A stretch of 64,000 nt of DNA from Azospirillum sp. RU38E (GCF_900188385.1 NZ_FZOI01000001.1:124001-188000), one strand, 5' to 3'; shown: positions 25,581-36,073, numbered from the stretch's first letter. Numbers and translations: made by a program. The notes: generated from the letters alone by a model not told the origin.

Positions 25581-26855
25581 TCAAGGTTCCAGCTTTTTGC
25601 CGGTAAAGGGGTTCCAGCCCTTGGCCGCCAGCACGGCCCAGGCGGTGGCCCCCAGATGCGGCTGGCGGAAATAGAAGAAATCCGCCTCCTTGCTGTCCGG
25701 CCCGATGGCAAAACCGGTGCTGAGCTTCGCCCCCCGCGTGGCCCAGAGATAGCCGCCGGGGCTGATATCCCCGGTCAGGCTTTCCAGCAGCGCGGCCGCC
25801 TTTTCCGCCTGACCGGTGGCGCGATAGGCAAGGGCTGCCTGTGCCGTGCCCTCCACCCACACGCCATCGCGGTCGGCGTTGAAATCAAACCCGCCTTCTA
25901 CGCCGTGCGCCTGTTCGGCATAGCTCAGCGCGCGTTGCCATTCCGCCGGCGCATCGGCCAGCAGCAGGGGCCAGAGCTGGGCATCCAGGCCGGAATTGCC
26001 CTCATTCACTGTGGCGCCATCCTCCAGCGTGCCGGTGGGGAACCAGCCCTTGTCCGCCCGCCAGATGGCATCCAGAAAACCGCGCGCCTTGACCGTGCCA
26101 TCCGCCCAGGGGCCGGGGGTGCCGGCGCGTTGCAGCCAGCCGAACAGGGCCAGCAGATCGGTATTATGCTCGGTTGATTTCCAGTTCAGCTTCACCGGCT
26201 GGACGTCATAGCCATGCAGCCCGCCGGTAAAGCCTCCTTGGCCGCGCGTATCAGCAGCATTGTCCAGCACCCAGCGGCCCAGCTTGGCGGCCCCCTCCTG
26301 AAACCGCTGGTCGCCCGTCGATTCCGCCAGCGTCAGCAGGGCCAGCCCGGCCCAGGCGACATTGCCGGTGCTGGTGCCCACCTGATAGGCGTCTTCCGCC
26401 CAGCGGCCCGGCTTTTCCTGCCACCAGCCATTGGGCGGGATGGGCCGTTCCTGCTGTGGCCCGGCGCGATAGGCGGTGCGCAGCCGCCCCGCCACCGGCC
26501 CGGCCCGATCCTCCAGCGTGGCGGCCAGCAGCGCCTCCCCAATCCGTCGGGCCTGGGCGCGTTCACCGCAGGCGGTCAGCGCAATGACGGCCAGGGCATT
26601 GTCATAGGTGAAGGCGGCCGTCTTCAAGGCCGGTTCCGCCGGCGCGCCGCTGCCGCTGGCGGCATCATAGCTGCGCAGGAAGGCGGGGCCTTTGCCGGGG
26701 ATGCTGTCCACGGCGATGGACAGCGAACCACACAGCCGGTTGGAGAGCAGCTTGGCCGCATCCACCGGCCGTTCCGCCGCCATCACCGGCAAAGCCGCCA
26801 CCAGGGTGATGCCACAGACCAGCGCCCGCGCTAGAGATTGCCGGAACCTCACCAT
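25581..26855 (-). CDS. exported six-hairpin (alpha/alpha toroid) protein
   Basis: 424 residues with a signal peptide (MVRFRQSLARALVCGITLVAALPVMA). The mature part has repeated helical pairs with aromatic, glycine and tryptophan motifs (TSTGNVAWAGLALLTLAE, HNTDLLALFGWLQRAG, DGVWVEGTAQAALAYRATG), as in six-hairpin glycosidase-like folds. It may bind or cleave a polysaccharide, but no catalytic pair could be assigned. The start at ATG 26855 is chosen because AGGAAGAGG lies just upstream. It overlaps the upstream gene by seven bases, indicating one operon. Confidence 0.6.
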   Translation of the reverse strand: MVRFRQSLARALVCGITLVAALPVMAAERPVDAAKLLSNRLCGSLSIAVDSIPGKGPAFLRSYDAASGSGAPAEPALKTAAFTYDNALAVIALTACGERAQARRIGEALLAATLEDRAGPVAGRLRTAYRAGPQQERPIPPNGWWQEKPGRWAEDAYQVGTSTGNVAWAGLALLTLAESTGDQRFQEGAAKLGRWVLDNAADTRGQGGFTGGLHGYDVQPVKLNWKSTEHNTDLLALFGWLQRAGTPGPWADGTVKARGFLDAIWRADKGWFPTGTLEDGATVNEGNSGLDAQLWPLLLADAPAEWQRALSYAEQAHGVEGGFDFNADRDGVWVEGTAQAALAYRATGQAEKAAALLESLTGDISPGGYLWATRGAKLSTGFAIGPDSKEADFFYFRQPHLGATAWAVLAAKGWNPFTGKKLEP

Positions 26856-27652
26856 GCCTCTTCCTTCTGCAAGGCTGAACTGGCGCAATCATAGTCGCGT
26901 ATCGTCACGGAAATCTGCCCCTTCTGTGCCGCCAGCCAATAGGTCTGGCGGATGTCGGCGCCATGATCGTCGCAGGCCCAGAAGGGGACTTCCGCCGGCG
27001 GCCCGCCCCGGGCCAGGGCCTGCCAGGCCGCCTTGCTCAACACCAGGGCGCGGTCGGGCCGGGCGGTGGAGTGCAGCAGGTGCAGTCGGCCCGTGGTCGG
27101 GTCGATGCCGGCAGCGGCGTAATATTGTTTGGAAGTGGGCAGCACATTGGTCTGGAACAGGAATTCCAGGGCCTTGCCATCGCCGTCATAATCAGCCAGC
27201 GCCATGATGGGGACCGGCGGGCGGGCCTGGACGCGGGCGGTGAAGGCGGCGATTTCCGGCGCTCCGGCCTTTGCCAAATTCCCATCCCGGTCTTGCACTG
27301 GCCAGCGGGGCAGGGCGGCATTGCCGATATCCAGCCCAGCAAGGTCGCTGTCCCGGAAGGCGGGGCCAAGGCCCAACCGATCCAGCAGCCCCCCATCCGC
27401 CCCACGCCGTTCCAGAAACAGCGCCCCCTGTTCGCCATAGGCGAAACCGTTGCAGGGGCCTGTATCGGCCGTTGCCAGATCATCCAGCCCGCAGAAGGGA
27501 CGGGTCGGCCCATCCCAGACCAGCCGCCATGTCTCGGGCCGTCCCGCCACGGAAACCTGAATTTCCTCCCGAACCGTGCTCGTCTGCGCCAGGGCGGCGG
27601 GTGCGGCCAGCAGCGACAGCAGCAAGGCGAGCCGGGTGATCATGGGGCGCAT
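26849..27652 (-). CDS. exported protein of unknown function
   Basis: About 267 residues with a signal peptide (MITRLALLLSLLAAPAALA preceded by MRP). The mature part has a calcium-dockerin-like DYDGDGKALEF stretch (about 160) and a C-terminal YDCASSALQKEEAW. It contains four cysteines that could form disulfides (FCGLDD, GPCNGF, WACDD, YDCAS). Not recognised as a named family. It is the first gene of the operon with the six-hairpin protein and cyclophilin, so a shared envelope role is likely. Confidence 0.65.
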   Translation of the reverse strand: MRPMITRLALLLSLLAAPAALAQTSTVREEIQVSVAGRPETWRLVWDGPTRPFCGLDDLATADTGPCNGFAYGEQGALFLERRGADGGLLDRLGLGPAFRDSDLAGLDIGNAALPRWPVQDRDGNLAKAGAPEIAAFTARVQARPPVPIMALADYDGDGKALEFLFQTNVLPTSKQYYAAAGIDPTTGRLHLLHSTARPDRALVLSKAAWQALARGGPPAEVPFWACDDHGADIRQTYWLAAQKGQISVTIRDYDCASSALQKEEAW

Positions 27653-27691
27653 CAATGACAATCCTTCAGCAAGGTAAGGGCCCGTCCGCCA

Positions 27692-28303
27692 TTATCCCCG
27701 CGCCCGCAACCCGGCGGCAAGGGTGGCGACCAGCTCTTCCATCAACAGATCGGGATCGGTGCGGGAGACACGGGCCAGGTTGCCGGACACGATCCCCTCG
27801 CACAGGCCATTCACGGAGGCCCAGATGGTGGTCGCCGCGCGTTCCAGCCGCGCCTCGTCCCCATCGGGGATCAGCGGGGCGATGGCGGCCTCCACCCCGC
27901 GTCGGAGTCGGGCCACTTTTTCCAGAAACCAGTCGGGGGCAGGCTCATCCGTTGTCGGTGGACGGTTATCGATCAGGGCCAGATACAGGTTCAAATGGGT
28001 AGAGGCGAAGGCCAGATAGGCACGCGATTGCGCCAGCAACCGCTGTTCGGGACTGGCCTGGGGACCACCCGCCGCCAGATCGGCCGCGCCCACCGCCGTC
28101 GCCAGCTGTTCCAGCAGTGCCGCATTCAGATGCAGCTTTACCGTGTCCAGGTTGGGGTAGAGATTATACAGCGTGCCGACAGAACAACCGACGGAGAGTG
28201 CCAGTTGCCGCGCCGTCAGGGCACCCACACCTTGGTCGGCAACCAGACGCCTTGCCTCCTGCAGCACAACCTGGGCAAGTTCGGCACGCGGCGGACGGCT
28301 CAT
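27692..28303 (-). CDS. TetR family transcriptional regulator
   Basis: 203 residues. An N-terminal TetR helix-turn-helix (ALTARQLALSVGCSVGTLYNLYPNLDTVKLHLN) is followed by a helical effector domain ending in the WASVNGLCEGIVSGNL stretch typical of the WHG-type TetR C-terminal domain. It probably represses a nearby or distant gene in response to a small molecule. It is divergent from sucA with 244 bp between, and lies 39 bp downstream-facing to the exported operon on the same strand. Confidence 0.9.
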   Translation of the reverse strand: MSRPPRAELAQVVLQEARRLVADQGVGALTARQLALSVGCSVGTLYNLYPNLDTVKLHLNAALLEQLATAVGAADLAAGGPQASPEQRLLAQSRAYLAFASTHLNLYLALIDNRPPTTDEPAPDWFLEKVARLRRGVEAAIAPLIPDGDEARLERAATTIWASVNGLCEGIVSGNLARVSRTDPDLLMEELVATLAAGLRARG

Positions 28304-28463
28304 GTGATTTTTTCCCGAAAATCCTGGACCTTCTGCGAAGCGACATTATCTGTACCGCGTGACCGTGGCAGCAAGGTTTAATGAAAAATGTAACGTTTCT
28401 GACCGTGCTACAGACAGAAGGCAGACACCGCAGAGCTGCATATTGAAGCCACGCGAACCCTGA

Positions 28464-28489
28464 CGTAAAACCCATCGCGGAATTTTACG
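28464..28489. promoter_or_regulatory. CGTAAAA-N12-TTTTACG dyad upstream of sucA
   Basis: CGTAAAA at 28464-28470 and TTTTACG at 28483-28489 are exact complements separated by 12 bases, 59 bp before the sucA ATG, in the divergent tetR-sucA region. It could be an operator for either gene; the binder is unknown. Confidence 0.35.
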
Positions 28490-28547
28490 CTACTGCACCC
28501 GGCCCGGCATTCACGAAAAATGTCGGGCGCATCGACCGGAACTCCCA

Positions 28548-31487
28548 ATGGCCCCCTACGATCAAGCCCCGAGCGAGCGCTATTCCTTCCTTTTTGGCGC
28601 CAACGGCACCTTCATCGCGGAACTGTACGCCCGGTATCAGCAGGACCCTAACAGCGTCGATGCCAGCTGGCAGCGCTTCTTCGCCGAGCTGGGCGATGAA
28701 GGCCAGGCCATCCTGGCAGAGCTGAATGGTGCCTCCTGGGCGAAGAATACCGCCAAGGTCATCGGCGCCGCCGATCCGGATGCGCCCGTTGCCAAGCCGG
28801 GCAAGGGGGATGCGAAGGGGGACAAGGCTGCCGCTGCTGCCCCGGCCCCGGTTGCCGGCATCAGCCCGGCGCAGGTCCGTCAGGCCCAGCTGGACAGCAT
28901 CCGCGCCCTGATGCTGATCCGCAATTACCGCGTCCGTGGCCATCTGCTGGCCAAGCTGGACCCGTTGGGCATGGACAAGCGCGCCCAGCACGCGGAGCTG
29001 GATTACCGCCATTACGGCTTCACCGATGCCGACCTGGACCGCCCCATCTTCATCAATAATGTGCTGGGGATGGAAACGGCGACGCTGCGCCAGATCGTGG
29101 ATGCGCTGCAGCGCACCTATTGCGGTCATATCGGCGTGGAGTTCATGCATATCCAGGATCCGGAGCAGAAGGCCTGGATTCAGGAACGCATCGAAGGCAT
29201 CCGCAATCAGACGGATTTCACGACCCTGGGCAAGAAGGCCATTCTGCAGCGCCTGACGGCAGCGGAAGGGTTCGAGAAGTTCCTGCAGCTGAAATATACC
29301 GGCACCAAGCGTTTCGGCCTGGAAGGCGGCGAGGTGCTGGTGCCCGCCATCGAACAGGTGATGAAGCGCGGCGGCCAGCTGGGCCTGAAGGAGATTGTGC
29401 TGGGCATGGCCCATCGCGGTCGCCTGAACGTGCTGACCAACGTGCTGGGCAAGCCCTTCAAGGCCGTGTTCAGCGAATTCCAGGGCAACCCGGCCAACCC
29501 GGAAGATGTGCAGGGTTCCGGTGACGTGAAGTACCATATGGGTACCTCCAGCGACCGTGACTTTGATGGCAACACCATCCACCTGTCGCTGTCGCCCAAC
29601 CCGTCCCACCTGGAAGTGGTGAACCCGGTTGTCTGCGGCCGCGTGCGCGCCAAGCAGTGCCAGATTTCCGGCCAGGTGCCGCCGTCGGACGAAAGCCGCA
29701 ACCAGGTTCTGGGCGTGCTGCTGCATGGCGATGCCGCCTTTGCCGGCCAGGGTCTGGTGCCCGAGACGCTGTTGCTGTCCGAACTGAAGGGCTACCGCAC
29801 CGGCGGTATCATCCACTTCATCATCAACAACCAGATCGGCTTCACCACCGCCCCGCAGTACAGCCGTTCCGGCCCGTACCCGACGGAAGTGGCCAAGTCG
29901 ATCCAGGCGCCGATCTTCCATGTCAATGGTGACGATCCGGAAGCCGTCATCCATGTCAGCCGTATCGCCATCGAATTCCGTCAGAAGTTCCTGAAGGATG
30001 TCGTGGTCGACGTGGTCTGCTATCGCCGCCAGGGCCATAATGAAGGCGACGAGCCGGCATTCACCCAGCCGCTGATGTACAAGACCATCGCCAAGCAGGA
30101 GACGACGCGCCAGCTCTATGCCAAGCAGCTGGTGGCCGAGGGTGTGGTCAGCCAGGAAGAATCCGACGGCATGGTCAATGAATTCATGGGCCATATGGAC
30201 CAGGAATTCCAGGCCAGCACCTCCTTCAAGCCCAACAAGGCCGACTGGCTGGAAGGCAAGTGGTCGGGCCTGAGCGCCGCTGGCGCCCAGTATAATCGTG
30301 GCACCACCGCGGTGCCGGTGGATGTGCTGAAGGAAGTGGGGCTGGCCATTTCCCGCACGCCGGACGGCTTCAACACCAACACCAAGGTTGCCCGCCAGCT
30401 GAAGGCCAAGCAGCAGGCGATTGAAACCGGTGAAGGCATTGACTGGGCCACCGGTGAAGCCCTGGCCTTTGGCACGCTGGCCGTGGAAGGCAACCCGGTT
30501 CGCCTGTCGGGCCAGGATGTGGGCCGTGGCACCTTCTCCCAGCGCCATTGCGTGCTGACCGATCAGGTCAATGAGGAGAAGTATGTCGCGCTGAACCATA
30601 TCCGTCCCGGCCAGCAGGCGACGTTTGAGGTGCATGACAGCCCGCTGTCCGAAGCCGCCGTGCTGGGCTTTGAATATGGTTTCTCCCTGGCCGAACCGCA
30701 CGCGCTGACCATCTGGGAAGCCCAGTTCGGTGACTTCGTGAACGGCGCGCAGGTCATCATCGACCAGTTCATCAGCTCGGCCGAATCGAAGTGGCTGCGC
30801 ATGTCCGGTCTGGTCATGCTGCTGCCGCACGGCATGGAAGGCCAGGGTCCGGAACACAGCTCCGCCCGCCTGGAACGCTTCCTGCAGAACTCGGCGGAAG
30901 ATAACTGGCAGGTCTGCAACATCACGACTCCGGCCAATTATTTCCACGCCCTGCGCCGTCAGCTGCGCCGCGATTTCCGCAAGCCGCTGATCGTGATGTC
31001 GCCGAAGTCGCTGCTGCGTCACAAGCTGTGCGTCTCCCCGCTGGCCGATTTCACCGGCGACAGCACCTTCCACCGCGTGCTGGGCGATGCCGCCCCGGAT
31101 CTGGTGGCGGGCGCGCAGGTGCGCCGCGTCGTGCTCTGCTCCGGCAAGGTCTATTACGACCTGTTCCAGGAACGCGAGGCGCGCGGCATCAAAGATGTGG
31201 CCATCGTCCGCCTGGAACAGCTCTATCCCTTCCCGCATGAGGCGCTGGCGGTGGAACTGGCCAAGTATCCGAACGCCGATGTGGTCTGGTGCCAGGAAGA
31301 ATCGGAGAACCAGGGTGCCTGGAACTTCGCCGATCGCCGCATCGAAAAGGTGCTGACGGCCATCGGGCACAAGGCCGGTCGTCCGAAATATGCCGGGCGT
31401 GCGGCATCGGCGGCCCCGGCCACCGGTCTGCTGCGCCGTCATAACCAGGAGCAGGCGAAGCTTCTGAACGACGCGCTGTCGGTCTGA
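28548..31487 (+). CDS. sucA: 2-oxoglutarate dehydrogenase E1 component
   Basis: 979 residues, the thiamine-diphosphate E1 subunit that decarboxylates 2-oxoglutarate in the citric acid cycle. The N-terminus ([33 protein letters not shown]) carries the E2/E3-binding segment. The catalytic core includes [33 protein letters not shown], the ThDP/Mg motif GDAAFAGQG...NNQIGFTT, and [10 protein letters not shown]. It is full length and ends 58 bp before sucB. The E3 gene lpd and the succinate dehydrogenase genes often upstream are not in the window. Confidence 0.98.
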   Translation: MAPYDQAPSERYSFLFGANGTFIAELYARYQQDPNSVDASWQRFFAELGDEGQAILAELNGASWAKNTAKVIGAADPDAPVAKPGKGDAKGDKAAAAAPAPVAGISPAQVRQAQLDSIRALMLIRNYRVRGHLLAKLDPLGMDKRAQHAELDYRHYGFTDADLDRPIFINNVLGMETATLRQIVDALQRTYCGHIGVEFMHIQDPEQKAWIQERIEGIRNQTDFTTLGKKAILQRLTAAEGFEKFLQLKYTGTKRFGLEGGEVLVPAIEQVMKRGGQLGLKEIVLGMAHRGRLNVLTNVLGKPFKAVFSEFQGNPANPEDVQGSGDVKYHMGTSSDRDFDGNTIHLSLSPNPSHLEVVNPVVCGRVRAKQCQISGQVPPSDESRNQVLGVLLHGDAAFAGQGLVPETLLLSELKGYRTGGIIHFIINNQIGFTTAPQYSRSGPYPTEVAKSIQAPIFHVNGDDPEAVIHVSRIAIEFRQKFLKDVVVDVVCYRRQGHNEGDEPAFTQPLMYKTIAKQETTRQLYAKQLVAEGVVSQEESDGMVNEFMGHMDQEFQASTSFKPNKADWLEGKWSGLSAAGAQYNRGTTAVPVDVLKEVGLAISRTPDGFNTNTKVARQLKAKQQAIETGEGIDWATGEALAFGTLAVEGNPVRLSGQDVGRGTFSQRHCVLTDQVNEEKYVALNHIRPGQQATFEVHDSPLSEAAVLGFEYGFSLAEPHALTIWEAQFGDFVNGAQVIIDQFISSAESKWLRMSGLVMLLPHGMEGQGPEHSSARLERFLQNSAEDNWQVCNITTPANYFHALRRQLRRDFRKPLIVMSPKSLLRHKLCVSPLADFTGDSTFHRVLGDAAPDLVAGAQVRRVVLCSGKVYYDLFQEREARGIKDVAIVRLEQLYPFPHEALAVELAKYPNADVVWCQEESENQGAWNFADRRIEKVLTAIGHKAGRPKYAGRAASAAPATGLLRRHNQEQAKLLNDALSV

Positions 31488-31545
31488 TCGATCCCAATCA
31501 ACCTATCCAACGTATTTTCACGGCAAACGACAAAGGTCCGCAGTC

Positions 31546-32763
31546 ATGGCGACGGAAATCAAGGTGCCGACCCTCGGCGAATCGGTGACGGAAGCAACCG
31601 TTGCCCGCTGGCTGAAGAAGGTCGGCGACACGGTTCAGGTGGATGAGGCGCTGGTTGAACTGGAAACCGACAAGGTTACCCTGGAAGTCAACGCCGCCGC
31701 CGCCGGTACCCTGACGGAGATCGTGGCCGGCGAAGGTGCCAACGTTGCCGTTGGCGCCCTGCTGGGCACCATCAGCGAGGGCGGTGCCGCCGCCGCGCCG
31801 AAGCCGGCTGCCGCCGCTGCTCCGGCGCCGGCCCCGGTCGCCACTCCGGCCCCGGTTGCGGCCGCCGCCGCCGCCGGCGTGATGCCGGCCGCCCGCAAGG
31901 TGGCCGAGGATAACGGCGTCGACCCGACCACGCTCGCCGGCACCGGCAAGGATGGCCGTGTCACCAAGGGCGACGTGATCCAGCATCTGGAAACCCCGAA
32001 GGCTGCCCCGGCTCCAGCCCCGGCCCCCAAGGCTGCCGCCCCGTCCGGTCCGCGCAGCAAGGCCGACCTGGAAGAGCGCGTGCGCATGAGCCGCCTGCGC
32101 CAGCGCATCGCCGAGCGTCTGAAGGAAGCGCAGAACACCGCCGCCATGCTGACCACCTTCAACGAGGTGGACATGACGAACGTGATCGCCATGCGCAACC
32201 AGTTGAAGGACGCTTTCGAGAAGAAGCACGGCGTGAAGCTGGGCTTCATGTCCTTCTTCGTGAAGGCCTGCCTGGTGGCCCTGAAGGAGCTGCCGGCGGT
32301 CAATGCGGAGATCGACGGCACCGATCTGGTCTACAAGAACTATTACGACATCGGTGTCGCCGTCGGCACGCCGCAGGGTCTGGTGGTTCCGGTGGTCCGC
32401 GATGCCGACAAGCTGTCCTTCGCCGGCGTGGAAAAGACCATTGGCGAACTGGGCAAGAAGGCCCGTGACGGCAAGCTGTCGATGGAAGACCTGTCGGGCG
32501 GCACCTTCACCATCTCCAACGGTGGTGTCTATGGCTCCCTGATGTCCACGCCGATCCTGAACACCCCGCAGTCGGGTATTCTGGGGATGCACAAGACCAT
32601 GGACCGCGCCGTTGTCGTCAATGGCAAGGTCGAAGTGCGCCCGATGATGTATCTGGCGCTGTCCTATGATCACCGCATCATCGATGGCCGCGAGGCCGTG
32701 ACCTTCCTGGTGCGCGTCAAGGAATGCATCGAGAACCCGGAACGCATCCTGCTGGATGTCTGA
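31546..32763 (+). CDS. sucB: dihydrolipoyl succinyltransferase (E2 of 2-oxoglutarate dehydrogenase)
   Basis: 405 residues. A lipoyl domain (1-80, lipoylated K43 in [13 protein letters not shown]) is followed by an Ala/Pro-rich linker, the E1/E3-binding domain (about 107-143, [15 protein letters not shown]...GRVTKGDV), a second Ala/Pro linker, and the catalytic domain with [16 protein letters not shown] near the end. It transfers the succinyl group to CoA. It is co-transcribed with sucA and closed by a terminator. Confidence 0.98.
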   Translation: MATEIKVPTLGESVTEATVARWLKKVGDTVQVDEALVELETDKVTLEVNAAAAGTLTEIVAGEGANVAVGALLGTISEGGAAAAPKPAAAAAPAPAPVATPAPVAAAAAAGVMPAARKVAEDNGVDPTTLAGTGKDGRVTKGDVIQHLETPKAAPAPAPAPKAAAPSGPRSKADLEERVRMSRLRQRIAERLKEAQNTAAMLTTFNEVDMTNVIAMRNQLKDAFEKKHGVKLGFMSFFVKACLVALKELPAVNAEIDGTDLVYKNYYDIGVAVGTPQGLVVPVVRDADKLSFAGVEKTIGELGKKARDGKLSMEDLSGGTFTISNGGVYGSLMSTPILNTPQSGILGMHKTMDRAVVVNGKVEVRPMMYLALSYDHRIIDGREAVTFLVRVKECIENPERILLDV

Positions 32764-32794
32764 TCCGGGCGCTTGTCGCAGGTGAGTGGGGAAG

Positions 32795-32825
32795 GGGCCG
32801 TCCGCAGGGGCGGCCCTTTTCTTTT
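32795..32825 (+). terminator. intrinsic terminator of sucAB
   Basis: GGGCCG at 32795-32800 pairs with CGGCCC at 32811-32816 around a ten-base loop, followed by a T-rich run (TTTTCTTTT). Confidence 0.85.
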
Positions 32826-32979
32826 GCCTCTTCTTTTATGAGAGGCTCCCGATCATTTTGTCCCCGTGACATTCATGCGTTAACATGATTGAAGCATCGA
32901 TTAGGGTTAGATGGACCCGCCCGCCTTCGGGCGACCCGCTTTATCGGCAGGATGATTTCAGGGGAAGGCCAGCGGCATC

Positions 32980-35226
32980 ATGGAACTGCTGAAGCAGCTG
33001 CATGTCCCGACATTGATGCTGGTGTTCATCGCCACCAGCCTGTCGCTGACCATTGTCATGGCCGTCTATTGGTGGCGGCAGCGCAATATCCCCGGCCTGG
33101 GCTATTGGACCTTGTCCAGCATCGTTGGCTGTCTGGGGTTCAGCTTCCTCATCGCGCGCGGCTATATCCCGCTCTGGCTCTCGGTGATGCTGGGCAACCT
33201 GCTGGTGGGGTTCGCCCTGGTGCTGGTGCTGGTGGGCATCCGCCGCTTTTCCGGCCGACCGCCGGGCTGGGCCACACCGCTCTGGACCCTTTTCATGCTG
33301 GTCGGCGTGCTGGTTTATGATGTGCTGACGCGGGACGATCTGGTGCTGCGCTCCATCCTGGCCTCCATCTGGCTGTGCGGGATCAACAGCGCCAATGCCT
33401 GGGAAAGCTGGCGCTCCGGCCGCCGTACCCGTCAGCATCTGTGGATTTTGCCGACCGGCATTTTCGTCATCATGGCCCTGGTGATGGTGGCGCGGCTGAC
33501 CGACCTTGTCTTCAGTCCCCGTCAGCTCTTCTATTTCTCACCCAGCCCCAGCAATGGGCTGAACCTGCTGCTCTCCACCGTCGGGGCCAATCTGGGCTGT
33601 CTGGCGATGATGGGGGTGACCAATGAATGGCTGCAGCGACGCCTGCAATTGCAGGTCTCCGCCTCGGCCCGCTATGCCCGCCAGCGCGATCAGGCGGCCC
33701 AGCGGGCCGAAGCGGCCAGCCGGTCCAAATCGGTGTTCCTGGCCACGGTCAGCCATGAAATCCGCACCCCGATCAATGCCATGATGGGGGGGCTGGAAAT
33801 TCTGAACGGGGCCGGGGGTGACCGGCTGGCCACCCGGCGCGCGCTGTCGGTGATGGAGAAGGCCGGGCAATCCATGCTGTCACTGCTGGAGGATCTGCTG
33901 GATCTCAGCCGGATGGAAGCGGGGCATCTGTCATTGTCCAGCGAACCGGTCGATCTGCACCAGCGGCTTTATGATGCGGTGGAGCTGATGGCCGGGCGGG
34001 CGGCAACCGACGGGCTGTCGCTGGATATCGCCATCGCGCCCGATGTACCGCGCTATGTCAGCACCGATCCGGCGCGACTGCGCCAGATTCTGCTGAACCT
34101 GATCGGCAATGCCGTGAAATTCACTGAAGAAGGCGGCATCCATGTCGCTGTGACCCGCCAGCCCCTGCCGGTGGGCGACAAGGCCGGGGCGCATGGCGTG
34201 CCGCTGCGCATCACCGTGGCCGATACCGGCATCGGCATCGCCCCAGAGAAGCTGGCCCATGTGTTTGAGCCCTTCTATCAGGCCGAAGCGGGGGACAGCC
34301 GCCGCCATGGCGGCGTCGGCCTGGGCCTGTCGATCTGCCATAAGCTGATCCGCATGATGGGGGGCAATATCAGCGTGGACAGCAGCCTTGGCCACGGCAC
34401 CGTTTTCACGGTCGATCTGCCGATGCCGCTGGCCATGATGCCGCAACAGGGTGGCGCCACGGCGCGCAGCCTGCCCCGCTGGACCCGGCGGCCCCAGGTG
34501 ATGCTGGTGGAAGATGATGAGGTGAACCGCTTCGTCGCCCAGCAATTGCTGAACCGGCATGGGGTGGAGGTGATCCAGGCCCCTGATGGGGAAACGGCGC
34601 TGGCGCTGCTGCGCCAGCAGCCCGTTTCCGCCGTGCTGATGGATATCGGAATGCCGGGGCTGGACGGGTTCGAAACCACGGCCCGGCTGCGGGCCGGCGG
34701 TGGGCCCATGGCGCATGTGCCGGTGATTGCGCTGACCGCTAATGTGCTGCCGGAAACCGTGGCCCGCAGCCGCATTGTCGGGATGCAGGGCTTCATCGCC
34801 AAGCCGATCCGGCTGGAGGAGCTGTTGACGGCGCTGGCCGGGGTGATGCCGCCGGACGGGTTGGGGCCGGTGGAGATGCCGGCCCCCGTGGTGGCCCCGC
34901 CACCGGCTTCCATGGCCGCCCTGCGTGGCCGTCTGGGCGATGGCCCCACCGACCAGCTGCTGGCGCTCGCCGGGGAACAGGTGGCGCAGGCCCGCCGGGC
35001 GCTGGCCTTCGATGCCACACCCGATCGGGTGGAACTGCAAGGCATCGCCCTGCGGCTGGCCGATGCGCTGGATGTGGTGGAACTGGCCACAGACGCGCAG
35101 GCCCTGCGCGATTGTCTGGCCCTGCTGCGTGGCGATCAGCCGCTGGGCACGGGGCAGGCCGCCATGGATGCCATCCTGGCCGGTGCCCAGGCACGGCTGC
35201 CCCGGCCGCAACAGGCGGCGGCATAA
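32980..35226 (+). CDS. hybrid sensor histidine kinase / receiver
   Basis: 748 residues. The first about 215 residues form six to seven hydrophobic segments (an MHYT/7TM-like sensor of unknown ligand). A coiled coil, HisKA with H259 (LATVSHEIRTPINAMMGG), HATPase_c (LLNLIGNAVKFT, VADTGIGIAPEKL, GVGLGLSI) and a receiver domain with D555 (AVLMDIGMPGLDGFE) follow. The last about 130 residues are Ala/Leu-rich helices that could be a degenerate phosphotransfer domain; no Hpt histidine motif is obvious. It lies between sucB and ompW but is separated from both by terminator or promoter sequence. Confidence 0.92.
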   Translation: MELLKQLHVPTLMLVFIATSLSLTIVMAVYWWRQRNIPGLGYWTLSSIVGCLGFSFLIARGYIPLWLSVMLGNLLVGFALVLVLVGIRRFSGRPPGWATPLWTLFMLVGVLVYDVLTRDDLVLRSILASIWLCGINSANAWESWRSGRRTRQHLWILPTGIFVIMALVMVARLTDLVFSPRQLFYFSPSPSNGLNLLLSTVGANLGCLAMMGVTNEWLQRRLQLQVSASARYARQRDQAAQRAEAASRSKSVFLATVSHEIRTPINAMMGGLEILNGAGGDRLATRRALSVMEKAGQSMLSLLEDLLDLSRMEAGHLSLSSEPVDLHQRLYDAVELMAGRAATDGLSLDIAIAPDVPRYVSTDPARLRQILLNLIGNAVKFTEEGGIHVAVTRQPLPVGDKAGAHGVPLRITVADTGIGIAPEKLAHVFEPFYQAEAGDSRRHGGVGLGLSICHKLIRMMGGNISVDSSLGHGTVFTVDLPMPLAMMPQQGGATARSLPRWTRRPQVMLVEDDEVNRFVAQQLLNRHGVEVIQAPDGETALALLRQQPVSAVLMDIGMPGLDGFETTARLRAGGGPMAHVPVIALTANVLPETVARSRIVGMQGFIAKPIRLEELLTALAGVMPPDGLGPVEMPAPVVAPPPASMAALRGRLGDGPTDQLLALAGEQVAQARRALAFDATPDRVELQGIALRLADALDVVELATDAQALRDCLALLRGDQPLGTGQAAMDAILAGAQARLPRPQQAAA

Positions 35227-35238
35227 ACAAACGCCGAA

Positions 35239-35252
35239 TTGATCCAAGTCAG
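35239..35252 (+). promoter_or_regulatory. FNR-like site upstream of ompW
   Basis: TTGAT-CCAA-GTCAG matches the FNR/FnrL consensus TTGAT-N4-ATCAA in the whole left half and three of five bases of the right. A TATAGA -10 lies at 35273-35278, which places the site at about -40, the class II activator position. Confidence 0.4.
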
Positions 35253-35362
35253 AGAAACAGCGTTCATGAAGTTATAGAAAAGCTCCTGTAGGACGCGCCA
35301 AGGAGAGCGCGCCGCTGGGAAGATGAAATATTCGCCCGGCACATGATATAGGAGCCTCTGTT

Positions 35363-36019
35363 ATGAAAAAGACTGCCCTGGCTGCCGCCATTGGTGGCGC
35401 CGCCCTCCTGATGTCCGCCGCCACCCCCGCCATGGCGGAGAAGGCCGCCGGGGATTTGCTCGTTCGTGGCCGCGTGATTTTCGTGTCGCCGGATGAAAGC
35501 AGCGATCTGAAGCTGGGCAACGCCGCCATTCCCGGCCATGCCTCCCTGGATATGTCCGTCGTGCCGGAACTGGATTTCAGCTATTTCTTCACCGACAATA
35601 TCGCCGCTGAGCTGATCCTGGGCACCACTCATCACCATCCGAAGGCCAAGGCCACCCCGCTGGGCGCCTCGGTTGATCTGGGCGATGTCTGGCTGCTGCC
35701 GCCGACGGTGACCTTGCAGTACCATTTCAACCCGAAGGGCCAGATCAGCCCCTATGTCGGCGCTGGCCTGAACTACACCTTCTTCTATGGCGAAGATCCG
35801 GGCCAGGCCCTGGATACCAAGTATGACAATGGCTTTGGCTATGCCCTGCAGGCCGGTGTGGATGTGGAGCTGACCAAGAAATGGTCGCTGAACCTGGACG
35901 TCAAGAAGCTGTGGCTGAACACGGACGTGAAGGTCAATGCCGGCCTGCCGTCCCTGATCAATGCCGATGTTGATATCAACCCCTGGATCATCGGCGTCGG
36001 CGTCGGCTACCGCTTCTGA
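35363..36019 (+). CDS. ompW: OmpW family outer membrane protein
   Basis: 218 residues with a signal peptide (MKKTALAAAIGGAALLMSAATPAMA) and the eight-stranded barrel pattern of OmpW. Conserved stretches are GDLLVRGRVIFVSPDE at the mature N-terminus, LDFSYFFTDNIAAELILGTT, TVTLQYHFNPKGQISPYVGAGLNYT, and the terminal aromatic GVGYRF. OmpW-type porins pass small hydrophobic molecules and are often redox- or oxygen-regulated. AGGAG precedes the ATG, a possible FNR site lies upstream, and a terminator follows. Confidence 0.95.
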   Translation: MKKTALAAAIGGAALLMSAATPAMAEKAAGDLLVRGRVIFVSPDESSDLKLGNAAIPGHASLDMSVVPELDFSYFFTDNIAAELILGTTHHHPKAKATPLGASVDLGDVWLLPPTVTLQYHFNPKGQISPYVGAGLNYTFFYGEDPGQALDTKYDNGFGYALQAGVDVELTKKWSLNLDVKKLWLNTDVKVNAGLPSLINADVDINPWIIGVGVGYRF

Positions 36020-36044
36020 TTTGGCTGGGTTAAGCCATGTGAAG

Positions 36045-36073
36045 GGCCGCAGGGGCTTTCCCTGCGGCCTTTT
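36045..36073 (+). terminator. intrinsic terminator after ompW
   Basis: GGCCGCAGGG at 36045-36054 pairs with CCCTGCGGCC at 36060-36069 around GCTTT, followed by TTTT. Confidence 0.88.

Noticed and set aside
28485-31442. 985-codon open frame antisense to sucA
   Set aside because: It mirrors the codon bias of sucA, is His/Gln/Gly/Arg-rich with no domain, and sucA is certain.
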